Of a DNA stretch of 64,000 nt, positions 49,206 to 58,300 are shown piece by piece. The DNA is from Halomonas aestuarii (GTDB taxonomy: Bacteria; Pseudomonadota; Gammaproteobacteria; Pseudomonadales; Halomonadaceae). Location of the stretch: contig NZ_CP018139.1 in the NCBI RefSeq assembly GCF_001886615.1, positions 1,054,001 through 1,118,000 of the forward strand. Direction: 5' to 3'. Each line of letters begins with the position of its first letter. The stretch's first letter is position 1. The notes beneath the pieces are model-generated. The model ran no database searches, was not told the origin of the DNA, and was given only the letters and a program-made list of their open reading frames with translations. A program made the position numbers and the translations under genes.

Positions 49206-49808
49206 ATGACCAAGACGATCCGCTACTACTACACCCACGTCTCGCCGTGGAGCTACCTCGGCCATGAGCGCCTGGGCGACATCGCCGCCCGCCATGGCGC
49301 CGTCATCGACTACGTGCCGGTCAGCATGGGCACGATCTTCCCCCGGACCGGAGGGCTGCCGCTGGCCAAGCGCGCGCCCGAGCGCCAGGCCTACCGCCTG
49401 GCGGAGCTCAGGCGCTGGCCGTCGCGGCTCGGTATCCCCCTCAACGTGGAGCCGGCGTACTTTCCCACCGATGATCGCCCGTCGGCCCGGCTGGCCCTGG
49501 CGGCCAAGGCCCGGGGCCACGACATCGCCGGCCTGTCGCTGGCCATGATGCGGGCCTGCTGGGTGGAGGAGCGCGACATCGGCGACCTCGAGACGCTGCG
49601 CGAGATCGCCGACGCCTGCGGGCTGGAGGGCCGGGCGCTGCTCGACGATGCGCAGAGCGATGCCGGGCGCCAGCGCCTCGAGGACGCCGGCCAGGCGGCC
49701 CTGGCCGACGGCTGCTTCGGGGCGCCCTGGTACGTGGTCGACGGCGAGCCGTTCTGGGGGCAGGATCGCCTGGACCTGGTCGAGGCCGCCGTCGGTCGAC
49801 GAGACTGA
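49206..49808 (+). CDS. DsbA-family isomerase (2-hydroxychromene-2-carboxylate isomerase-like)
   Basis: 200 residues with the thioredoxin-fold of the kappa-GST/HCCA isomerase group: YTHVSPWSYLGHERL replaces the CxxC of true DsbA by a serine-containing site, and GCFGAPWYVVDGEPFWGQDRL is the conserved C-terminal block. It starts 8 nt after matB, so is likely co-transcribed. The substrate is unknown; no naphthalene pathway is present. Confidence 0.85.
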   Translation: MTKTIRYYYTHVSPWSYLGHERLGDIAARHGAVIDYVPVSMGTIFPRTGGLPLAKRAPERQAYRLAELRRWPSRLGIPLNVEPAYFPTDDRPSARLALAAKARGHDIAGLSLAMMRACWVEERDIGDLETLREIADACGLEGRALLDDAQSDAGRQRLEDAGQAALADGCFGAPWYVVDGEPFWGQDRLDLVEAAVGRRD

Positions 49809-49892
49809 GGGACGCGGTCCCGGGCCGGCGCCGCCGCCCCGGGCCCCTCCTCGATACCGGTTCGTCCCTCCGCTCACCCCAGGAGATCCCCG

Positions 49893-50642
49893 ATGCCCCA
49901 CCCCCCTTCCGACCTGGCCGAGGTCAGGGCCCTGGCCTTCGATGTCTTCGGCACCGTGGTCGACTGGCGCAGCAGCGTGATCCGCGAGGGCGAGGCGCTG
50001 GGCGCCGCGCGCGGCCTCGCGGTGGACTGGGCCGCCTTTGCCGATGCCTGGCGGGCCGGCTACGCCCCGGCCATGAACCGGGTGCGCCACGGCGAGCTGC
50101 CCTGGACCCGGCTCGACGACCTGCACCGCATGACCCTGGACAACCTGCTGGAACGCTTCGGCATCGCCGAGGCCCTGGACGAGGCGGACCGGGCGCACTT
50201 CAACCGCGTCTGGCACCGGCTCGATCCCTGGCCGGACAGCGTGAACGGGCTGACCCGGCTGCGCCGGGGGTACATCCTCACCACCCTCTCCAACGGCAAC
50301 GTCTCGCTGCTGGTCAACATGGCGAAGCGCGCCGGCCTGCCCTGGGACTGCGTGCTCTCCGCGGAGCTCGCCGGCCACTACAAGCGCGACCCCGAGGCCT
50401 ACCGCATGGTCACGCGGCTGCTCGACCTGCCGCCCAAGCGGATCATGATGGTCGCCGCCCACCAGGACGACCTGCAGGCGGCCCACCGCGAGGGCTTCCG
50501 TACCGCCTTCGTGAAGCGCCCCCTGGAGCATGGCCCCGATGCCACGCCGGACCTCTCCGTCGATCCCTGCTTCGACCGGGTGGCCGAGGACTTCCATGAC
50601 CTGGCCGACCAGCTTGGCCTCCCCGAGGGCCCCCGCCCATGA
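49893..50642 (+). CDS. Haloacid dehalogenase type II (HAD superfamily)
   Basis: 249 residues. The nucleophile Asp17 is in AFDVFGTVVDW, LSNGN provides motif 2, a lysine follows (HYKRDPEAYR) and MMVAAHQDDLQAA gives the C-terminal acidic motif. This matches L-2-haloacid dehalogenases, though many such proteins act on other substrates. AGGAG lies 7 nt before the ATG. It overlaps the next gene by 4 nt. Confidence 0.85.
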   Translation: MPHPPSDLAEVRALAFDVFGTVVDWRSSVIREGEALGAARGLAVDWAAFADAWRAGYAPAMNRVRHGELPWTRLDDLHRMTLDNLLERFGIAEALDEADRAHFNRVWHRLDPWPDSVNGLTRLRRGYILTTLSNGNVSLLVNMAKRAGLPWDCVLSAELAGHYKRDPEAYRMVTRLLDLPPKRIMMVAAHQDDLQAAHREGFRTAFVKRPLEHGPDATPDLSVDPCFDRVAEDFHDLADQLGLPEGPRP

Positions 50643-51592
50643 AGATCGTGATCCCCGACGACTACCAGGACGCCGTGCGCCACCTCGACGTCTTCGAGCG
50701 GCTGGCCGGCCACGACGTCACGGTGCTCCACGACACCCTCACCGAGCTCGACGCCCTGGCCGAGCGCCTGGCCGGCGCCGAGGCGCTGGTGCTGATCCGC
50801 GAGCGCACGGCGATCACCGCCGAGCTGCTCGACCGCCTGCCGAGCCTACGGGCGATCAGCCAGACCGGCGGCGGCGTGGCCCACGTCGACCTCGAGGCGT
50901 GTCGTCGCCGGGGGATCACGGTGATGGCCGGCACCGGCTCGCCCCACGCGGCGGCCGAGCTGACATGGGGCCTGGTGCTCGCCGCCGTGCGCCACCTCCC
51001 CGAGGAGATGGCCAACCTGCGGGCCGGGCGCTGGCAGCGCACCCTGGGCACCGGCCTCAAGGGCCGCACCCTGGGCATCTTCGGCTACGGCCGGATCGGC
51101 GCGCTGATGGCCCGCTACGCCCGGGCCTTCGAGATGGAGGTGCTGGTCTGGGGGCGCGAGGGAAGTCGCGAGCGCGCCGCCGCGGACGGGCTTGCCTTCG
51201 CCGAGAGCCAGGAGGCGCTGTTCGAGCAGAGCGACGTGCTGAGCCTGCACCTGCGCCTCAGCGACGAGACCCGCGGCATCGTCACCGCGGATCACCTGGC
51301 GTGCATGAAGCCGAGCGCCGTGCTGGTCAACACCGCCCGCGCCCCGCTCATCGCGCCCGGGGCCCTGGAAGCGGCGCTGCGGGAAGGACGGCCGGGACAG
51401 GCCGCGGTGGATGTCTTCGAGGAGGAGCCGGTCGTGACCCATCCGCTGCTCGAGCTGCCCAACCTGCTGGCCACGCCGCACCTGGGGTACGTGGAGAAGG
51501 ACAGCTACGAGCTCTATTTCGGCGACGCCTTCGACAACCTGACGGCCTTCGCCGAAGGCCGGCCCGTCACCAACCTCGCCGAGGCCGGCTGA
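50639..51592 (+). CDS. D-2-hydroxyacid dehydrogenase family protein
   Basis: 317 residues, NAD-dependent. The Rossmann motif is GIFGYGRIGALMARYA (about 140-155); catalytic Arg (NTARAPLI), Glu (DVFEEEPV) and His (TPHLGYV) are in order. Resembles phosphoglycerate dehydrogenase-like enzymes without a regulatory ACT domain. Translationally coupled to the dehalogenase; a 2-haloacid product (D-2-hydroxyacid) would be a natural substrate, which is inference. Confidence 0.87.
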   Translation: MKIVIPDDYQDAVRHLDVFERLAGHDVTVLHDTLTELDALAERLAGAEALVLIRERTAITAELLDRLPSLRAISQTGGGVAHVDLEACRRRGITVMAGTGSPHAAAELTWGLVLAAVRHLPEEMANLRAGRWQRTLGTGLKGRTLGIFGYGRIGALMARYARAFEMEVLVWGREGSRERAAADGLAFAESQEALFEQSDVLSLHLRLSDETRGIVTADHLACMKPSAVLVNTARAPLIAPGALEAALREGRPGQAAVDVFEEEPVVTHPLLELPNLLATPHLGYVEKDSYELYFGDAFDNLTAFAEGRPVTNLAEAG

Positions 51593-51602
51593 CCCGCCGG
51601 CC
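51583..51602. terminator. Hairpin between convergent genes
   Basis: GGCCGGC (51583-51589) pairs with GCCGGCC (51596-51602) around the dehydrogenase stop codon, followed by CCTTTCC. Weak T-tract; it lies in the 27-nt gap before the flavin reductase stop. Confidence 0.4.
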
Positions 51603-51619
51603 CCTTTCCGGTTCGGGAC

Positions 51620-52270
51620 TCAGCGGCCGCCGTCCTTCTGGCTCATGGCACTGCCCGAGGCCGGACGCTCCACCACGAAGAGGTCGGTGGTGCGGGCATA
51701 GTCGTTGCCGGCCATGCGCCCGATGGGCCTGAGGCCCTCGCGGTCGACGTGGCGCCCGTTCCAGATGGCGTCGTCGACGTGGATCGACACCACCTCGGCG
51801 AGCACCAGGTTGCCGGCCAGGGGCTGGTCGCCGAAGCGGATGATCTCGCGCAGGCGACAGCCGAAGGCCACCGGCGCCCCCGCGACCCGCGGCACCGACA
51901 CCCCCGGCATCGCGGCCTTCTCCAGCCCCGCATGGGTGAACTCGTCCTCGAGGGGCCCGAGGCCCTCACTGGTGGCGTTCATCTCCGCCACCAGCCCCTC
52001 GCCACTGATGTGCACCACGCACTCCGCCACCTCGTCCAGGTTGCGGATGGTGTCCTTGGCCTTGGCGTCGCCGTCGAGCAGCGGCGAGAAGCCCAGCACC
52101 GGCGGGTTGACGCTCACCACATTGAAGAACGAGAACGGCGCCAGGTTGTCGTTGCCCTCGGCGTCCCGGGTCGAGACCCAGGCGATGGGGCGCGGGCAGA
52201 TGCTGCCCGAGAAGAGACGGTAGATCTTGCCGGGGCTCAGGCCGCCCTCGTCCAGCAGGTAGTCGCTCAT
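51620..52270 (-). CDS. Flavin reductase-like FMN-binding protein
   Basis: 216 residues with the split-barrel flavin reductase fold: YRLFSGSICPRPIAWVSTRDAEG (key part PRPIAWVST) near residues 18-40 and NLAPFSFFNVVSVNPPVLGFSP are characteristic. The partner or substrate is unknown. The ATG at 52270 has GGAG 8 nt upstream; the frame opens further back into non-conserved sequence. Confidence 0.87.
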   Translation of the reverse strand: MSDYLLDEGGLSPGKIYRLFSGSICPRPIAWVSTRDAEGNDNLAPFSFFNVVSVNPPVLGFSPLLDGDAKAKDTIRNLDEVAECVVHISGEGLVAEMNATSEGLGPLEDEFTHAGLEKAAMPGVSVPRVAGAPVAFGCRLREIIRFGDQPLAGNLVLAEVVSIHVDDAIWNGRHVDREGLRPIGRMAGNDYARTTDLFVVERPASGSAMSQKDGGR

Positions 52271-52309
52271 GGAGATCTCTCCGGTCGCAGATGAAGATGC
52301 TTCGATGGT

Positions 52310-52484
52310 AACCGCTCGGCCGGCCATCGCCGAGCCCCGTGGCCCGGTACCAGTCCGCGTAGGGCGTATCCTCTACCTTGACCCGGGCGTAGTCCTGCGC
52401 CCCGTCCTTCCACCACACCGGCCCGCGCTCACCGAGCGCCCGCTTGGCTTCATCGACCCGATCGCGGGCCTCGCATTCCGCCTG
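52310..52484 (-). pseudogene. Remnant of a small conserved protein
   Basis: On the minus strand, in the same phase as and right after the AstE-like stop codon, the frame reads a protein-like segment containing RVDEAKRALGERGPVWW, then KDGAQDYARVKVEDTPYADWY. It resembles a short conserved protein that I recall from Pseudomonas and Halomonas. There is no ATG, and the first possible start (GTG at 52418) would delete the N-terminal helix; the C-terminus runs on into the flavin reductase gene out of frame. Probably a decayed gene. Confidence 0.4.
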
Positions 52485-52499
52485 AGGTGGCCACCTCGC

Positions 52500-53528
52500 C
52501 TACGCCAGGGGTACCGCATAGAAGAGGCAATCGCTGCGGGCGATCTCGCTGTTGGTGGTGGCCATGAAGATGCGCAGCGGGCGGCGAGCATGGAGCCGTC
52601 CCTTCCGCACGCAGAACAGCTCCCCGACATGCTCCCGGCCATCCCCGTCCCGCGCCTGCAGGCAGGCCAGGCCGTGGTGTCCCAGCCAGCCGAGGGGCGC
52701 GGCCGGGGAGGTCACGCCACGGTTGTGCTCGTCGATACGCGCCCAGAGCGTTACATCCACGTCGGGACGGGGCGAGCGGTCGTAGGCGACACTGGCGCCG
52801 GGTCGCAGCTCCACCCGTAGCGGATGAACCAGCACCTCGAGCCCAGGGGCGGAGGGCAGGGCCGTCAGGTCCGGACACTCGGCGAGCAGCCGATAGAGGC
52901 CGTCGGCCACGTCACGGGCGGCGGGTTGCAGGGCTCCGCCGCACTCGAGGGTGAAGACGGGACAGCCCGCCAGTCGCGGCACCGTGAGCGGCAGCTCCAT
53001 GAGGCTGCCCAGCCGCAGGTCGGTGACGATCAACTGCTCGCAGAAACGACCGGTCAGGGCCTCGACGACAGGGTGGCGATGGGTGGCCACGGCGAACGCG
53101 GGCCCGTTGCCGGAGGTGTTGTGGAGGTCGATGACGCATTCCGGCGCCCAGGACTCCAAGTCCTGGATGATGGACCGGGCTAGCTCCCCGGCCGGTCCCG
53201 CGAAGGGGGGCTGGAAACAGCGATTGAGATCCCTGTCGTCCGGGGTATGGCGATGGGTAAAGGCCGGATGCGAAAGCGCCCCCCGGACGTTGGCCAGCAA
53301 CACCGCCAGCCGGGTACGAGGCCGCGGGCGTTCCACCAACCAGCGGTGCAGCGCCAAGGTGCCGGAGGGTTCGTTGCCGTGCAGCAGGGTGGTGACCACC
53401 CGGCAGCGCCGGTCATCCTCACCCTCGAGCATCAGCCAGACGGGCCCGCCGAGGGTCTGGAGCCAGGCCTCGACCTCGCGATGGTCGACCGGTGGGTCGG
53501 TGATGACCGGCAGCGACAGTCCTTTCAT
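52500..53528 (-). CDS. AstE/aspartoacylase-family zinc deacylase
   Basis: 342 residues, M14-like fold. Zinc ligands are His50 and Glu53 (LLHGNEPSG) and His136 (DLHN), with the substrate-binding TPDDRDLNRCF in between and a general-base glutamate in TLECGG. Family members remove acyl groups from amino acids (succinylglutamate, N-acetylaspartate). The ast operon is not here. The gene follows the GCS2-like gene without a gap, so the two probably act on the same gamma-glutamyl or amide compound. Confidence 0.85.
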   Translation of the reverse strand: MKGLSLPVITDPPVDHREVEAWLQTLGGPVWLMLEGEDDRRCRVVTTLLHGNEPSGTLALHRWLVERPRPRTRLAVLLANVRGALSHPAFTHRHTPDDRDLNRCFQPPFAGPAGELARSIIQDLESWAPECVIDLHNTSGNGPAFAVATHRHPVVEALTGRFCEQLIVTDLRLGSLMELPLTVPRLAGCPVFTLECGGALQPAARDVADGLYRLLAECPDLTALPSAPGLEVLVHPLRVELRPGASVAYDRSPRPDVDVTLWARIDEHNRGVTSPAAPLGWLGHHGLACLQARDGDGREHVGELFCVRKGRLHARRPLRIFMATTNSEIARSDCLFYAVPLA

Positions 53529-55028
53529 TCACTCCTCCTGCGGCCAGCGCGCCACCGGTCGGTTGGTGGCCGCCGCGGCACGGTAGGCGTCGAGCAGTCG
53601 ATGACAGGCCTTGTCGCGGGAGAGACCCCGCCCTTCGAGATGCGCCAGCATCCGACGCTGCCAGCGGGCACCGCTGGTCCGAGCCTGGAGGCGCTCGGCG
53701 ATCACCCCGAGGTAGCGGTGGCTGTCGGCATCCGCCACGCCCAGGGCGCGCAGACCCCGCTGGGCCTCGGGCAGCAGCCGCTCGAGCAGCGCCACCACCG
53801 GCGTTTCCTCCAGGCGGTGGTGCTTGCGATGCGGCCACAGCAGCCGGGCGTCCAGCCCCGACTGGGCGGCGCGATAGAAGTTGTAGTCGGCATAGCGAAA
53901 CGGCATGGCGCTCAACCACTCGGTGATGTCGTCACGCAGGGCGGCCACCAGCCCCAGCAGCAGAGCCGCGTTGGCCACCATGTCCACGGCGGTCGGCCCC
54001 GACGGCAGGGCCCGCATTTCCACCCGCAGGTGGCCGCCGTCGGCGGGGTCGTAGACCGCCCGGTTCCAGGGCCAGATGGTGCCCATGTGCAGACGCAACT
54101 CGGCCAGCCCCGGCGCCGTGGTGCCGGGCGGCCGATCCTCGGGGAGGGTGTCGGATGTGAGCGGCAGGATCGGCGGATAAAGGGCCACCGCCTCGGCGAA
54201 CAGCTCGAAGGCGCCCTCGCGCACCCAGCCCTGGCCGAAGGTCACGCGCGCCGGCTGCTGCCAGCGGTCGGCGCCGCGCATCCGGCAATCCACCGCCTGC
54301 TTGAACAGGGCGATGCGGGTCTCGTCCCACAGTCGGCGCTGCAGGAAGAACGGTGAGTTGGCGGAAAGCGCCATCACCAGCGGGGTGACGACCTGAGCGG
54401 CGTTGAAGGTCGCGGCGAAGCGTTCGGGGGGAATCCGCAGATGGAGCTGGAAGGAGGTGTTGGCCCCCTCCAGGACCACATGGTCGCTGCTGACCCGCAC
54501 GCTGTCCTCGCCATGGATCTCGACATCGAAGGGCTCGCCGCGCAGCCGCTTGAGGCCCTGCTCCAGGGCGCGATAGCGCGGCAGGTCACTCATGGCGTGC
54601 TCCCCCAGGTCCGTCCTGCGCAGGGTGGGGAGAATGCCGATCGGCACCACGTGGGCCCGGTGAGGCGCCGCGGCCGCCTCGAGCCGCGACAGGGCCTGCA
54701 ACAGCTGGCGCTCCAGGGCATGTAGCGGGCCGCCCGAGAGCGGCAGCGGCGCCAGGTTGTACTCGATGTTGAAGCGGTTGAGCTCCAGCTGCAGCTGGGG
54801 ATCGTGCAGGGCGTCGACCAGGGTCTGGTTGAGAGGCGCGACCCGGCCCCGGTCGTCGACGATGTAGGCCTCCAGCTCGGCGCCGATGCTGGGTGCCCCC
54901 GCCCCGAAGCCCGGCTGGGCGAGCAGCTCGCGCAGCACCTCGACGCTGTCCCGCAGGCGTTTTCCGAAGCGCCGGAAGTCCGACGCCGCGAAGGTGTCGC
55001 GGTCGATGATCGCGCCCATAGCATCCAC
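53529..55028 (-). CDS. GCS2-type glutamate-cysteine ligase-like protein
   Basis: 499 residues. GSIGAELEAYIVD-like N-terminal (PSIGAELEAYIVD), RFNIEYNLAP and the HLRIPPERF block match carboxylate-amine ligases of the GCS2 superfamily that activate a gamma-carboxyl with ATP and join an amine. It is larger than YbdK and differs from the housekeeping GshA. Its partner gene, an AstE-like deacylase, starts right at its stop codon. Product unknown. Upstream lies a truncated phosphoesterase on the same strand. Confidence 0.8.
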   Translation of the reverse strand: MDAMGAIIDRDTFAASDFRRFGKRLRDSVEVLRELLAQPGFGAGAPSIGAELEAYIVDDRGRVAPLNQTLVDALHDPQLQLELNRFNIEYNLAPLPLSGGPLHALERQLLQALSRLEAAAAPHRAHVVPIGILPTLRRTDLGEHAMSDLPRYRALEQGLKRLRGEPFDVEIHGEDSVRVSSDHVVLEGANTSFQLHLRIPPERFAATFNAAQVVTPLVMALSANSPFFLQRRLWDETRIALFKQAVDCRMRGADRWQQPARVTFGQGWVREGAFELFAEAVALYPPILPLTSDTLPEDRPPGTTAPGLAELRLHMGTIWPWNRAVYDPADGGHLRVEMRALPSGPTAVDMVANAALLLGLVAALRDDITEWLSAMPFRYADYNFYRAAQSGLDARLLWPHRKHHRLEETPVVALLERLLPEAQRGLRALGVADADSHRYLGVIAERLQARTSGARWQRRMLAHLEGRGLSRDKACHRLLDAYRAAAATNRPVARWPQEE

Positions 55029-55095
55029 TCCCCGGAGCGGCCGTGTTTGTCATCAGTCTAGGTAAAGGCGCCGGGGATGGGGCGCCAGAGGCAGA

Positions 55096-55221
55096 TTACA
55101 GCGGCAGATGCAGGATCAGACCGCAGCCCTCGAGCATCGCCAGCGCCTCGTCACGCAGCGTGCCGTGGGTATCGGCGATCCCCCCGATCGGGGCGTCGAG
55201 CTCGAAACGCTCGGTCTCCAT
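55096..55221 (-). pseudogene. Truncated YfcE-like metallophosphoesterase
   Basis: Encodes 41 residues: ATG at 55221, then APIGGIADTHGTLRDEALAML and GLILHLPL before a TAA. ADTHG is the first metal-binding motif (D-x-H) of the calcineurin-like phosphoesterases, and LILH normally continues into AGDI, the second motif. Here the frame ends right at that point, so all other metal ligands are lost. A remnant of a gene of about 150 codons. Confidence 0.65.
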
Positions 55222-55356
55222 GCGTCAGGCTCCCTTCAGACGATTCGGCCCCATGGTGACGCCGAGCAATCGCGTCGGCCAGCGACGGTCCAGGTGTATG
55301 CGGCCAGGGTTTTGCGGCACCATGGCCCCCTGCCCGCCCGCCGCGAAGGAATCGCC

Positions 55357-58300
55357 ATGCCCCTCACCGCTCTCCGGTCCCCCGAGCTCACTCCCGGCTT
55401 CATGGTGATCCACGGCAACCGCCTGGAGGCGCTGCGCGACCTGGCGGTGGAGTGGATTCGCCACCACCCGCTGGGGCCGCTCGAGGACGAGGTGATCCTG
55501 GTGCAGAGCAACGGCATCAGCCAGTGGCTGAAGCTGGCGCTGGCCGCCGACCCGCCCAAGGGCGCCGGCATCGCCGCGGCGATGGACGTCACCCTGCCGG
55601 CGCGCTACCTGTGGCAGGCCTACCGCGCGGTGCTGACCCAGCAGGACGGCCCCGAGGCCGTGCCGCCGGCCTCCCCGCTGGACAAGCCGCGGCTGGTCTG
55701 GCGGCTGATGCGCCTGCTGCCGGAGCTCACGGACGACGAGACCTTCGCGCCCCTGGCGCGCTTCCTCGCCGACGACGAGGACCGCCGCAAGCGCCACCAG
55801 CTCGCCGAGCGGCTGGCCGACCTCTTCGACCAGTACCAGGTCTACCGCGCCGACTGGCTCGCCGCCTGGGCCGAGGGCCGCGACGAGCTGATCGACGCCC
55901 GCGGCCAGGCCCGGCCGCTCGCCGAGGACCAGCGCTGGCAGCCGGCGCTGTGGCGGCGGCTCCGCGACGACATCGGCGAGGCCGGCCTCGCCACCAGCCG
56001 CGCCTGGGTGCACACCCGCTTCCTCGAGGCGTGCCGCGAATTGACGCCCGAAACAAGACCCAATGGCCTGCCGCGCCGGGTGGTGGTGTTCGGCATCTCC
56101 TCGCTGCCCCGCCAAACCCTCGAGGCGCTGGCCGCGGTATCGAAGGTCACCCAGGTGCTGCTCTGCGTGCACAACCCCTGCCGCCACTACTGGGCGGACA
56201 TCATCGAGCACAAGGATCTCTTGAGGGCCGCCCGCCGGCGCCAGCGCCACCGCCCCGGCATGCCGCTGGAGCTCGACGACACCGAGCTGCACCTCCACGC
56301 CCAGCCGCTGCTCGCCGCCTGGGGCAAGCAGGGCCGCGACTACCTGCGCCTGCTCGACGAGTTCGATGACCAGGACGCCTACCGGGCGCTGTTCGACGCC
56401 GAGGCGATGCGCATCGATCTGTTCGACTCGCCCGCCGAGGCCGAGGCGCCGGGGCTGCTGCAGCAGCTGCAGGACGATATCCTCGAGCTGCGCCCGCCCC
56501 AGGAGACCCGCGACACCTGGCCGGCCGTCGACCCGGGGCGCGATCGCAGCCTGCGCTTCCACGTCGCCCACAGCGCCCTGCGCGAGGTGGAGATCCTCCA
56601 CGACCAGCTGCTCGCCGCCTTCGACGCCGACCCCACGCTGCGCCCGCGCGACGTGCTGGTGATGGTGCCGGACATCGACACCTACGCCGCCGCCGTGCAG
56701 GCGGTGTTCGGCCGCCTGGCGCCGGACGACCCGCGCCATATCCCCTTCACGCTCTCCGACCAGACCAGCCGCCACCGCCAGCCGCTGCTGGTGGCGCTGG
56801 AGGCACTGCTGCACCTGCCGGAGGCGCGGCTCACGGTGAGCGATCTGCTGGACCTTTTGGAGGTGCCGGCCCTGCGCGGGCGCTTCGGGCTGGACGCCGA
56901 GGCCCTGCCGGTGCTGCGCCGCTGGATCGAGGGCGCCGGCATCCGCTGGGGGCTTAACGCCACGCAGCGCGCCCGGCTCGACCTGCCCGGCGGGCTCACC
57001 GCCAACACCTGGGCCTTCGGCCTGCGCCGGCTGCTGCTCGGCTACGCCGTCGGTGACACCGCCGACGGTCCCTGGCACGACATCGAGCCCTATGGCGACA
57101 TCGGCGGCCTGGAGGCGGCGCTGGCCGGCCCGCTGATGGACCTGCTCGACGTGCTCGAGGCCCAGTGGCGCGCGCTCTCCGAGCCCGCCGACGTGGCCAC
57201 CTGGTGCCGGCGGCTGCGCGGGCTGCTGGCCACATGCTTCGCCGCCGAGGACGAGGCGGACCTCGCCACCCTGAGCCGCCTGGAGGAGCTGCTGGAGGAG
57301 TGGCAGGAGACCACCGAGGACGCCGGCCTGACCGAGGCGCTGCCGCTCTCGGTGGTGCGCGAGCACTGGCTCGGCCAGCTCGACGAGGCCAACCTCTCCC
57401 AGCGCTTCCTGGCCGGCGCGGTGAACGTCGCCACCCTGATGCCGATGCGCGCCATCCCCTTCCGCCACGTCTGCCTGCTGGGCATGAACGACGGCGAGTA
57501 CCCGCGGGTGCAGCGGCCGCTGGACATCGACCTGATGGGCCACGACTACCGCCCCGGCGACCGCTCCCGCCGCGAGGACGACCGCTACCTCTTCCTCGAG
57601 GCACTGCTCTCGGCCCGGGACAGCCTGATGATCAGCTGGGTCGGCCGCAGCATCCACGACAACGAGCCCCGCCCGCCCTCGGTGCTGCTCGGCCAGCTGC
57701 GCGACCACCTGGCCGCCGGCTGGCGACTCGCGGGACGAGAGCATGAAGAGGACGCCGGCCAGGCGCTGCTCGACGCCCTGACCACCGAGCACCCGCTGCA
57801 GCCGTTCAGCAGGAGCTACTTCACGGACAACGCCCGGCTGTTTACCTACGCCCGGGAGTGGCGGGCGGTGCACCAGGCCGCGCCGGATGCCGTGGCCTAC
57901 GGCGAGCTGCCGCCCATCGAGCTCGACAGCGCCCTGCCGCTGGCGCGACTCAGCGGCTTCCTCAAGGACCCGGTGAAGGCCTTCTTCACCACCCGGCTCG
58001 GCGTCTACCTCGAGCGCGAGGCGCTGGAGAGCCCCGACCACGAGCCCTTCGCCCTGGACGGCCTCGACCACTGGCAGCTCCAGCAGGCGCTGATCGAGGC
58101 CGGGCGCCGCGCCTTGGACGAGGGCAAATCGCCGACGCCCGCCGTCCACGACACCCTGGCGCGCCTGGAGCGCGAGGGACGCCTCGCCATGGGCGGCTTC
58201 GCCGAGCTGATGCGCGAGCACCTCGTCGAGCCCCTGGACGACCTCTTCGAGGCCTACGCCGAGAAGCTCGAGGCCTGGCCCCTCGCCTGGGAGACGCCGG

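Noticed and set aside
52269..52820. Plus-strand ORF over the flavin reductase/AstE gap
   Set aside because: Mostly antisense to the AstE-like gene; no features of its own.
55225..58221. Very long minus-strand open frame (about 1000 codons) opposite recC
   Set aside because: Mirror frame of a GC-rich gene; no domain, no ribosome-binding site, and composition rich in Gly, Ala, Arg and His typical of antisense shadows. The same holds for 59553-62303, 44936-47257 and 6234-8444.
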